Source: Parapedobacter sp042666505 (GTDB lineage: Bacteria > Bacteroidota > Bacteroidia > Sphingobacteriales > Sphingobacteriaceae). Taken from it: a DNA stretch of 64,000 bases. Both the position numbers and the translations under genes were made by a program. Below the pieces are notes generated by a model, which saw only the letters and a program-made list of their open reading frames with translations, ran no database searches and was not told the origin of the DNA. This document shows positions 1 to 9,300 of the stretch, piece after piece. Location: NCBI RefSeq assembly GCF_042666505.1, contig NZ_JBHTDN010000001.1, forward strand, positions 434,001-498,000, given 5' to 3'. Within the stretch, counting starts at the first letter, position 1; every line of letters begins with the position of its first letter.

Positions 1-524
1 AGGTTGAATATCAACGACATCAGCGCGAGCCCGTAGTACAGTCCGATGCGAAGCATTTGCAGTGATTCCGATTGTGTAAATGCGTGTCTTTCCCTTAGTT
101 GTACCGTTATCACTTGTGGAACGTGATTATCTAGTTGCACGTAATATAGGGAATCGTTTGGAATGAATTCGTATTGAGGGAAGCGGGAGCGATTTGTAAA
201 ACCCGATTGGTTCACCGTACTGCTGGGTATGATGGTCGGCTTCCCGTCCCGAGACACGTAAAATTTATAGTCATGGATACGTGCCGATGGGATCTGGAAG
301 ACCACCGATCTACCCAATAGGGCTTGAGGGATTACGCCGCGGATCCACGTATAACCCTGCGTATCCTGTGCGACCGACAGAGATTGGTTTCCTGCAATCG
401 CCTTAAATTTAAGATTATTTACGACAGATGAGGACCTAGCTTCGGACGCTGCCTTGACAACAAAAGCTGAACAAAAAAAAGAAAAAAAGACAACACCGAT
501 ACGGAAGAAAGTACTGCTTTTCAT
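1..524 (-). CDS. 7TMR-DISM-type membrane signalling protein, N-terminal part (cut by window edge)
   Basis: The reading frame runs off the left edge, so about 174 N-terminal residues are visible. They start with a signal peptide (MKSSTFFRIG followed by a hydrophobic stretch ending near FVVKA). A domain with the look of the 7TMR-DISM extracellular beta-sandwich follows: an opening 'YTWIRG' strand, a central 'YKFYVS' strand and a closing 'RERHAF' segment. The start of the first membrane helix (GLYYGLALMSL) lies at the edge. In this family the seven-helix part is followed by a histidine kinase, a guanylate cyclase-like or a LuxR-type output domain, which lies outside the window. A second in-frame ATG at 554 lies only one base after a TAnnTTTG element, so 524 is the better start. 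The family call is by pattern and moderately sure; the output domain is unknown. Confidence 0.65.
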   Translation of the reverse strand, partial: MKSSTFFRIGVVFFSFFCSAFVVKAASEARSSSVVNNLKFKAIAGNQSLSVAQDTQGYTWIRGVIPQALLGRSVVFQIPSARIHDYKFYVSRDGKPTIIPSSTVNQSGFTNRSRFPQYEFIPNDSLYYVQLDNHVPQVITVQLRERHAFTQSESLQMLRIGLYYGLALMSLIFN

Positions 525-555
525 GGCTGGTAGACAAACGGTAGTGAATTTCATG

Positions 556-563
556 CAAAAGTA
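556..563 (-). promoter_or_regulatory. Bacteroidota -7 element (TACTTTTG)
   Basis: Read on the minus strand the bases are TACTTTTG, a match to the TAnnTTTG -7 consensus of Bacteroidota housekeeping promoters. It lies 31 bases upstream of the chosen ATG (524) of the 7TMR-DISM-like gene and one base from the alternative ATG at 554, which argues for the downstream start. No convincing -33 element was found. Confidence 0.4.
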
Positions 564-741
564 GGATTATTCCCGCAAGGTTTTGATAAATACTAGACTA
601 AAGTATAGGTGTTTTTTAGGAGCGTTTGGCTAGTTTTGCCGTCTATCAATATCAATCAATAATACATATTAATAAACTAATGGAAGGACATCTACCGCAC
701 AGCTTCTTCGTTGATCGCTCATTGCAACACTCTCCTAATAT

Positions 742-783
742 CGCGTCGTTATACGTAGCCTATTTGAACATACTAACGACGCG
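742..783. promoter_or_regulatory. Perfect 10-bp inverted repeat just upstream of the Tat-protein operon
   Basis: CGCGTCGTTA at 742-751 is mirrored exactly by TAACGACGCG at 774-783. The 22-base spacer contains TATTTG, which resembles part of a -7 element. The right arm ends five bases before the ATG at 789. It could be a paired operator around a promoter or an RNA hairpin occluding the start codon. The repeat is seen directly; the role is inferred. Confidence 0.5.
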
Positions 784-788
784 TTGAT

Positions 789-1496
789 ATGCTATTGCCT
801 AGACGTAATTTTTTAAAGGGGATGGGCATCGCCGCATTGACGGCTTATCTGTCTGATTCGTCGTTGGTGTTTTCCTCGACTTCTTTTTCCGCCGTATTGC
901 ATATTGGCGGCATAGCCAATGATCTACTTAAGCTGCCGCAGGGTATCCATGGAATGCTGTTGCACGAAGCCGAAAGAAATCTGGAAACGCTCCGCTTAGG
1001 CGCCAGTGAACTTTGGGTGGTGGAAGACGACCACCTGGTACTTCTCCCTAATGGAGTTGGCGGCCGTTATGACGTTGCGGCAACGGGAAATAAAAGCCCA
1101 TATCTCATCCGTCAGATTGGCCGATGCCGAACGGCAATTTTTGGATTGACGCTGGATAACCAGATTTCCGGCATCGCAAACGGAATCAAAGCAGCCATGG
1201 TTAAATCGGATAAGCTTAGGCAACTAACCGGGTGTAAACAGGTCTACTGTATGGTATCGGGACCGGCCTTCAATAAACCTTTGGTTAAGCAGATAATAGC
1301 GGAAAGCCGAGGCGTGGATCAGTGGTTCATACCTACGGCGTCCGAAATGCGAAAAGCCAATCAGCTTGTCAACATGAAAGATGCGGACGGCAATTATGTG
1401 CTTGTCAGTCTAAATGAAACAGACTTATGCAGTTTCCAACGGATAACTCATCAAGACAGGGGAACAATAATTGTAGATTCAAGGATTCGCGTATAG
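789..1496 (+). CDS. Tat-exported protein of unknown function
   Basis: This 235-aa protein opens with a twin-arginine signal (PRRNFLKG, then a hydrophobic segment GMGIAALTAYL) and a serine-rich cleavage region, so a folded protein should be exported across the inner membrane. The mature part (about residue 35 on) is a mixed alpha/beta sequence with two cysteines (GCKQVYC) that I do not recognise. It is the first gene of a run that continues with a tail-collar protein, a substrate-binding-like protein and a T9SS cargo, all on the same strand with short gaps. The start is the only ATG before the Tat motif and sits directly after an inverted repeat. A role in the surface-display locus is inferred from position only. 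Confidence 0.6.
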   Translation: MLLPRRNFLKGMGIAALTAYLSDSSLVFSSTSFSAVLHIGGIANDLLKLPQGIHGMLLHEAERNLETLRLGASELWVVEDDHLVLLPNGVGGRYDVAATGNKSPYLIRQIGRCRTAIFGLTLDNQISGIANGIKAAMVKSDKLRQLTGCKQVYCMVSGPAFNKPLVKQIIAESRGVDQWFIPTASEMRKANQLVNMKDADGNYVLVSLNETDLCSFQRITHQDRGTIIVDSRIRV

Positions 1497-1559
1497 TCAG
1501 CAAACCAAAAGATTAACAGAACAAAACAACAGATTACTTAACCATAAATTTGATTTGAA

Positions 1560-2150
1560 ATGGAAACACTAATGGCATTTATTGCGTTATTCGGAGGCAA
1601 CTTCGCACCCCGGGGTTGGGCGTTTTGTCAGGGGCAGATTTTGTCTATCGCGCAGAATTCAGCCTTGTTTTCGCTGTTGGGAACTACTTACGGGGGGAAT
1701 GGCCAGACCACGTTTGCCTTGCCCGATCTGCGCGGACGCGCGCCCATCGGCGCGGGACAGGGGCCCGGGCTTCCACCTTATTCGCTTGGACAACTCGGCG
1801 GGGCGCCGACCACGACGTTATTGATTACCAATATGCCGGCACATAACCACCTTGCGACCGTCAACGGACTGCAGGCAACCCCAGCAGCCAGCACGGCGGC
1901 CGCTACGACCAATATTCCCGGGCCGTCGCTCGTACCGGCTGTATTGCCGAGGATTGGAAGTGGCCCGAGCGCAACAAGCATCAAGGGATACGCACCGGCG
2001 GATAATACGACAACACTGGCTGCCGGTACGGTAACAGGTAGTGTGACCATAGAGGTGGCAGGCGGCAGCCAACCGTTCAGTATCCAAAATCCCTACCTTG
2101 CGATGAATTACATCATAGCCGTCGAAGGGATTTTTCCATCCAGGAATTAA
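1560..2150 (+). CDS. Phage tail collar domain protein (microcystin-dependent protein-like)
   Basis: The 196-aa protein shows the typical tail-collar signature: the opening 'FGGNFAPRGWAFCQGQ', then 'SALFSLLGTTYGG', 'FALPDLRGRAPIGAGQG', 'MPAHNHLATV' and the closing 'PYLAMNYIIAVEG'. The family occurs in phage short tail fibres and, more often in environmental bacteria, as stand-alone proteins of unclear role first noted as microcystin-dependent. There is no signal peptide. No phage structural genes surround it, so it is not prophage debris. Here it sits between a Tat protein and a ligand-binding fold, 18 bases before the latter, which indicates one transcript. The residues after HNH are rich in Ala, Thr and Pro, as is usual for the variable middle of these proteins. 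Confidence 0.85.
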   Translation: METLMAFIALFGGNFAPRGWAFCQGQILSIAQNSALFSLLGTTYGGNGQTTFALPDLRGRAPIGAGQGPGLPPYSLGQLGGAPTTTLLITNMPAHNHLATVNGLQATPAASTAAATTNIPGPSLVPAVLPRIGSGPSATSIKGYAPADNTTTLAAGTVTGSVTIEVAGGSQPFSIQNPYLAMNYIIAVEGIFPSRN

Positions 2151-2168
2151 CGCGCATCGGCCAGTACC

Positions 2169-3329
2169 ATGAAGCCTGCATTGACCGTTGGACTGTTGAC
2201 CCCGTATTCGGGTGTTTATCCACACTATTCTGCCCATTTGATCACGGGCTGGCTATTGGGGATGGGCCTCGATCCCGCACGGCAGCAGACGGTTCAGTTT
2301 ATTCCCGAATATACGCACCAGGGCGGCGAAAAGGCCGTCGAGGAAGCAGCCCGGAAGCTGCTGTTTTTTAACCAGGTCAATGTGCTTTCCGGTTTGGTGA
2401 GTTACAAGACGGTGCCGGGAATGATACCGCTGATCGAAAATAGCGGTAAACCCGCCTTTTTCTTCGATATGGGTGAATACGTGCCGTATTTTTCCTACCT
2501 CAGCCCGGATGTGTTCTACGCGTCTCACCAGTTGTGGCAATCGCAGTATGCCCTCGGGCAATGGGCGCAGCGCACTTTTGGCGATGGCGGGCATATGGTG
2601 GCACCGGTTTACGAAGCGGGGTATCACCTAAATAGTGCCTTCCAGCAGGGCATGGCGGCGGCGGGAGGATCGAGGTTGGCATTTTCGGTATTGCCGTTTG
2701 AGCCCCACGACCCGCTGAAATTGGACTTGGGTGAGCTGTTTACGAAATGGAAAGCCGATCCACCTGCTTACGTGCACGCGATTTTCTGTGGCAGCATGGG
2801 CACGCAGTTTCTGCGCCAATGGGCGGATAGCGGCTTGAACGGACACATTCCTCTGTTGGTGCAGGAAACGATGGCCTATGATGATATGCTGGACGACGTG
2901 CAGGGCGCAAACCTCACCTTTTATGCCGCACAGACATGGCTTCGCGAAGACGAAAGCCAAGCTAACCGATTGTTCGTTAAGGCGTTTGAGCAGGCGGCGA
3001 AGCAACCAGCAAACGTGTTTGCCCTAATGGGATATGAAGCGGGCCTGGCCTGGCGCGAAGTGCTTCCCCATGCGCGCAAGGGACATTGGGACGCTGTGAA
3101 AAGCCAGCTGCGGGCCGGCACCATCGAGGGGCCGCGCGGCGAACGGACGTTTTACCCCCTTTCGGGGAATGCACGGCCAAACGTAAGCGTGGTGAAAACG
3201 ACCACTGGAAATAACAGAAAAAAAATAATTGTCGATCAGCAAAAAGGTGTGTCATTCGACGCAAGTGAGCTAGAGGTCATCCACCGTGAAACCGTTACGG
3301 GCTGGCAAAATCCTTTTCTCTGCATTTGA
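2169..3329 (+). CDS. Type I periplasmic-binding-protein fold protein lacking a signal peptide
   Basis: This 386-aa protein resembles the Leu/Ile/Val-binding (Peripla_BP_6) family. It has an initial strand 'TVGLLTPYSGVYPHY', a helix with 'GGEKAVEEAARKLL', then 'VNVLSGLVSYKTVPGMIPLI', a second-lobe strand at about 200-215 (YVHAIFCGSMGTQF) and the late 'FALMGYEAGLAWREVL' helix. Family members are usually ABC-transporter receptors in the periplasm, but this one starts directly with the first beta strand and has neither a signal sequence nor a lipobox, and no permease or ATPase genes are nearby. It begins 18 bases after the tail-collar gene and ends 38 bases before the likely start of the giant cargo gene. 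It may act in the cytoplasm or leave the cell by a non-Sec route; this is inference. Confidence 0.75.
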   Translation: MKPALTVGLLTPYSGVYPHYSAHLITGWLLGMGLDPARQQTVQFIPEYTHQGGEKAVEEAARKLLFFNQVNVLSGLVSYKTVPGMIPLIENSGKPAFFFDMGEYVPYFSYLSPDVFYASHQLWQSQYALGQWAQRTFGDGGHMVAPVYEAGYHLNSAFQQGMAAAGGSRLAFSVLPFEPHDPLKLDLGELFTKWKADPPAYVHAIFCGSMGTQFLRQWADSGLNGHIPLLVQETMAYDDMLDDVQGANLTFYAAQTWLREDESQANRLFVKAFEQAAKQPANVFALMGYEAGLAWREVLPHARKGHWDAVKSQLRAGTIEGPRGERTFYPLSGNARPNVSVVKTTTGNNRKKIIVDQQKGVSFDASELEVIHRETVTGWQNPFLCI

Positions 3330-3367
3330 CGTTTTACCGGAAGATCATGCCTTCCAAGACTTCTACC

Positions 3368-6300
3368 ATGATGAAAAAACTTCTACTATTCGTTGTCGGA
3401 CTTTGCTCCTTTTTGGGGAGTTATGCGCAATACACGAGCACAGTCATTAACCCCGGAGGTTCACAAACTGCTTTGGCAAAAGACGCTTCTGGCAATGTAT
3501 ACGCGGTGCGTGCCGTTTCGGGTGCTTACACCGTAGTGCGGTATTTGGGTGGCGAGGGAACGCCCCAAGTCTTGAATCCGGCGCTGACCCTCTCCACTGC
3601 GGGAGTAGAAATGCCCTGGGGGCTTGCCGTTAATTCGCGGGGCGATGTGTATATCAGCAACCCGAACCCATCTAACGACTGGGAGATCATTAAATTGACG
3701 GCACCGGGATATATGGCATCTACTATCCAAAGCGGACGCTACTTTTCCACCTTGACGGTAGACCATAACGACAACATCATTGCAGCCGAATTCCTCGATC
3801 CTTCACCGGGGACCTTGGGCGACGGCGATGAACAGTATCGCATTGTAAAATACGCCGCTGCTAATGAACTCGGCCCCGGTACGGTGCTGGGCAGCATCCC
3901 GTTCCCCCATCCAGATAACGAAGACATTAGCTATCCGGTTGCAATGGTGGTCGACGCCGAGGATAACATCTACATCACGGATTTTTTGACCAACGACCCG
4001 GCTCCCGGTACGGCAAACGATGGTGGACGGCTGATTAAGTTGGCAACCCCGGGATACTCCACGCAGGTAATCAGCACAGGAAAGAGTATTTCGGCGCTGG
4101 CCGTGGATGCTACGGGCAACTTGTATTCGGTTGAGGTGACCAGTGCTACCGCGGCGCAGGTAGTGCGGTATAACTTTCCTGTCGAATCCAATGCCACCGG
4201 CACTACTTTATACGCTGGTTTGGTCAGCTCATCCGAAAACTATTTTTTCCCGTGGGGCATGGTGGTAACCTCCGGTGGACGCATTTATGTGAATGACGCA
4301 CAAGACGACGCCGGCACACCTGAGCCAGCTGATGGCCGGTACCTGCGCTTGGCCCCACCGAATCAGGTACCCACGGACATCGCGCTTAGCAATGCTACCG
4401 TGAACCAAAGTGACGGTATCAACGCCGCAGTGGGTACACTCAGCACGACGGATGCCGATGCGGACAATACGTTTATCTATACATTGGCGACGGGCACCGG
4501 TGATACCGATAACGCGAGTTTTAATATTAGTGGCAGCTCGTTGCGTGTAAACGATGCTGCCGGTCTTGCTGCGGGCAGTTACGCCGTTCGCATCCAGACG
4601 GATGATCAAAACGGCGGTACATTCCAGAAGCCGTTCACGATTACCGTGGTAGACGATATAGTGCCGTCCGGCTATTCGGTGTCGATAGATCAAGCAGAAA
4701 TTACACTAGCCAACCACGCTGCCCTGAGTTTTACGTTTACCGGGGCAGAAGCCGGAGCCAGTTTTAATTACACGATCACCAGCAGCGGTGGAGGCACACC
4801 GGTGACGGGCAGCGGGCCAATCGCCGCTACTGGCGAACAGATAACGGGAATCGACGTGTCGGGCTTGTCCAATGGTACACTTACGTTGAGCGTGACGCTC
4901 ACCGATGCATCCGATAACGCGGGCGCCCCAGTCACGGATAACGTGACCAAGAGCGTCAATTACCTGCCAGAAATCACCACCACCGGCGGGATAACCACGT
5001 TCACGGAGCCAGTGAGCGGTAGCCCCACGCCAGTCTCGATAGATGGCGGACTAACCGTAAACGATGCCGACAACGTGACCTTGGCTTGGGCCACGGTAGC
5101 CATTACCGGCAATTTCCAAGCCGTTGAAGATGTGCTTGGCTTTACCAACGACGGTGTTAACATGGGTAATATCACGGGCAGTTACAATTTGGCTACCGGC
5201 ACACTGACGCTCACATCAGCCGGTGCCACGGCAACATTGGCCGAGTGGGAGGCCGCCCTCCGGGCCGTCACCTATAGCAATACTTCAGGGAATCCGGATG
5301 TCGCTACGCGTACGGTCAGCTTTGTGATAGGCGACGGAACCGATGACAGCGCACCCGCGACTAAGTCAGTCGCTGTGGTGGCCGTGAATTCAGCGCCGGT
5401 GATAACGGCTCCGGCCTTGATAACTGTTACCGAAGATGTAGCAAGAGCCATTACAAGCATCAGCTTCAGTGATGCGGACGCGGGAGCGGCGCCGACCACG
5501 GCTACCTTCTCGGTTACGACCGGGTCGCTGTCGGCGACCAGTGGAAGCGGTGTCACCGTTGGCGGAACGGCCAGTGCTTTGACATTGATCGGTACAATCG
5601 CAGACATCAACGCTTTTATTGCATCGTCGGGGATTACGTATACCCCGCCGCCTAACGCAACCGGCGATGTGACACTGAATGTAACGATAAACGACAACGG
5701 CAATACGGGAACGGGTGGGGTCCAGCAGGATTTCGGAACGGTTACCCTTCAGATTACGGGTGTCAACGACGCGCCTGTGGTGACCGTACCGGCCACCATC
5801 GCGGTGGATGAGGACGTACCGGCGCCGCTCACCGGCATCAGCTTTTCCGACGTGGATGCGGGCAGCAGCCCCGTTGCCGCCACCTTCTCGGTGGCCAACG
5901 GAACGCTCACGGCGGTAACAGCCGGCGGCGTGACGGTTGCCGGATCGGGAACGAGTGGACTGGTGCTTACCGGATCGCTGGCCGACATCAATACCTTTGT
6001 TGCAATAGGCAGTGTGACGTATATTACCGCACTGGATGCGACCTCGAACGTGGTGCTGACCGTGAATATAAACGATAACGGCAATACGGGAACAGGCGGG
6101 GCACAGCAGGATACCCAAACCATAACCCTGGTCGTGACGGCGATAAACGATGCTCCGGTGAATACCGTGCCCGGCGCTCAATCGGTCGACCAGGACGGGA
6201 TACTGGTGTTCAGCGAAGGCAACGGCAATGCCATTTCGGTAGCCGATGTCGATGCCGGAGGAGGTACCATACGGGTAACGCTGACGGCCACGAATGGCCT

Positions 6301-9300
6301 GCTAACGCTGTCAACGACCACGGGATTAAGCTTCTCGGTAGGCAGCGGAACGGCTAGCGGAACGATGACTTTCGAGGGTAGCATTGCAGATATCAACCTT
6401 GCGCTTGCAGGGCTTTCGTTTGCCCCAACAAGCGGCTACAACGGAACCGCTAACCTGCAGATTATCACCGATGATCTTGGGTTGACTGGGTCTGGCGGTG
6501 CGCAGACCGATACCGATGTCATCGGTATCACCGTCAACCCCATCAATCCGGTGGTCACGGCCGTCGGTTCGGCTACACCGGATGGTTTATATAAAATAGG
6601 AGATGTGATTTCCCTGACGGTAACCTTCGACCAGGCCGTAACGGTAGACGAAAGCGGAGGTATGCCCACTCTATTGCTCGAGACTGGCAGTGTGGATCGT
6701 GAGGCTGCGTATATTTCCGGATCGGGATCGAATGCCCTGTTGTTTCACTATACCGTTCAGGCGGGAGATGTGAGTGCCGATCTGGCCTACACCTCTACCG
6801 GGGCACTGGCGCTTAACAGTGCCACAATACGGAACAGCGCAGGAGTGGATGCGGCGCTGACGCTCCCCATGGTTGGCGGAGCGGGCTCAATAGCAGGTCA
6901 GCACGATCTTGTGATCGACGGTGTGGCACCTGCGGTTATCTCCGTGGCCGTCCCAACCGACGGCTACCATGTGGAAGGCGATCCGTTGGACTTTACCGTG
7001 CGTGTCAGTGAAAACGTTACCGTCGATGTGTCTGGCGGAACGCCCTACCTCGACGTGACGATCGGCACGGTCACTGTACCGGCGAGTTACGTAAGTGGCT
7101 CGGGCAGCAATGCATTGGTCTTCCGCTATATGGTCCAAACCGGGGATACGGATTTGGACGGCATTGCCGTGGGTGGTAGCATAATCCGGAATGGCGCGAC
7201 AATCCGCGACGCCGCAGGTAATGATGCGACACTGGAGTTGAATAATCCTGAACCTACGGGTGGTGTGCTGATATACGCGGTATATCCGTCAGCGGCGCTT
7301 TCGACCACGGCTGTACCGCTGGTAAACGGTGCTTTTACGGTAACCGCAACCTTCAGCGAAGCCGTGACTGGCTTCACCGTGGGAGATTTCTCTGTCACAA
7401 ATGCCGGACTGAGCGACCTGCAGACATCCGATAATATCACCTATACGGTATTGGTGACGCCCGTGGCCGACGGAGGGGTCAGTCTCTTGGTGCCCACAGA
7501 GGTAGTCGAGAACATTGCAGGCAACGGCAATACGGCTTCCAATGCGCTTAACTTAACGTACGATGGCACCGCACCGGTGGTTACTTCCGTGGATGTACCG
7601 ACCGATGGTGCCTATCGCAGTGGCAATGTGCTCAACTTTAGGGTGCACTATAACGAAGACATACCTACAATCAGCGGTAGGCTGACTTTACCTGTGATCA
7701 TTGGCAGTACCACCGTACAGGCGCACCTTATCGACACCACCCGCAACACCCTCACATTCAGCTATGCGGTGCAGGATGGCGAACTGGATACGAATGGCAT
7801 CGAAATTGGGCCTGAGATCTTACTGGATGGCGGTGTGCTGCGGGACGATGCTGGCAACGACGCGACCCTTACCCTAGCTGGTGTAGGTAGCACGGACAAC
7901 GTATGGGTCGATGCGGTGCCACCGGTGATCACTTCGGTGGATGTTCCGGCCGATGGATACCATGTGGAAGGCGATCCGCTGGATTTCACGGTGCATTTCA
8001 GTGAAGACGTTACGGTCGATGCGTCCGCGGGCACGCCTTATTTTGAAGTGACAATCGGGACGGCTACCGTGCAGGCGGCTTACGTGAGCGGATCGGGCAC
8101 CGGTGCGCTGGCCTTCCGCTATGTGGTACGGGCCGGGGAGGCGGACCTGGACGGGATCGCATTGGGCGGTGATATGATCCTGAACGGCGGTACGCTCCGC
8201 GATCATGCGGGCAACGGGGCGTCGCTGACGTTACATAACGCGGCACCGACGGATCAGGTCTTTGTGTATTCGGTCCGGCCGACGGTTACCCTGTCTACGG
8301 AATCGGCATCGCCGGTGAACGGACCGTTCACCGTTACGGCGGCCTTCAGCGAGGCGGTTACCGGGTTTACGGTGGATGACATTACCGTCAGCAACGGCAC
8401 GCCGGGTGATCTTCAGACCAGCGACAATATCTCCTATACGTTCCTGGTGACACCTGCCGTACGTGGCGGTGTTCAGCTTTCCGTGGCTGCCGATGTGGCG
8501 GTCAATATCGCAGACAACGGGAACGATGCATCGAATACCCTGGTTGTCCAGTTCGATGAAATCATCACGGGCATTACGCTGGAAGAGGGCAGCTTTGTGT
8601 ACGACGGCACGGCGAAATCACTGGCCATCACGGGCACGCTGCCCGCGGGCACTTCGGTGAGCTACGGAAACAACAGCCGCACGGAGGTTGGCAGCCAGGA
8701 AGTGACGGCCACCATCAGCGGCGACAACTATGAGGATCTGGTGCTGACCGCAGAACTGACGATCACGCCTGCTTCCATCACCGGCGTCACGCTGGAAGAG
8801 GGCAGCTTTGTGTACGACGGCACGGCGAAATCACTGGCCATCACGGGCACACTGCCCGCGGGCACTTCGGTGAGCTACGGAAACAACAGCCGCACGGACG
8901 TGGGCAGCCATGAAGTAACGGCCACGATCAGCGGCAGCAACTACCGGACGTTGGTACTGGCGGCAGAGCTGACGGTGGCCCCATTGCCGGTCACGGTCAC
9001 GGCGGCGGACAGGACCAAGGTCTTCGGCACGGATGACCCCGGACTGACCTACGGGGTGATCCCGGCACTGGTGGCGGGGGATGCCTTCACGGGAGAACTG
9101 GCCCGTGAGGAAGGCGAGGCTGTGGGTAGATACGTGATCACGCAGGGAACGCTGTCGCTCAGCGGTAACTATGCGATTACCTTCGTGGGAGCCGAGCTGA
9201 CGATCACGCCTGCTTCCATCACCGGCGTCACGCTGGAAGACGGCAGCTTCGTGTACGACGGCACGGCGAAATCACTGGCCATCACGGGCACACTGCCCGA

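Noticed and set aside
1560..2150. Tail-collar gene as evidence of a prophage
   Set aside because: No capsid, portal, tail tube, lysis or integrase genes are present. Stand-alone proteins of this family are common in free-living bacteria.
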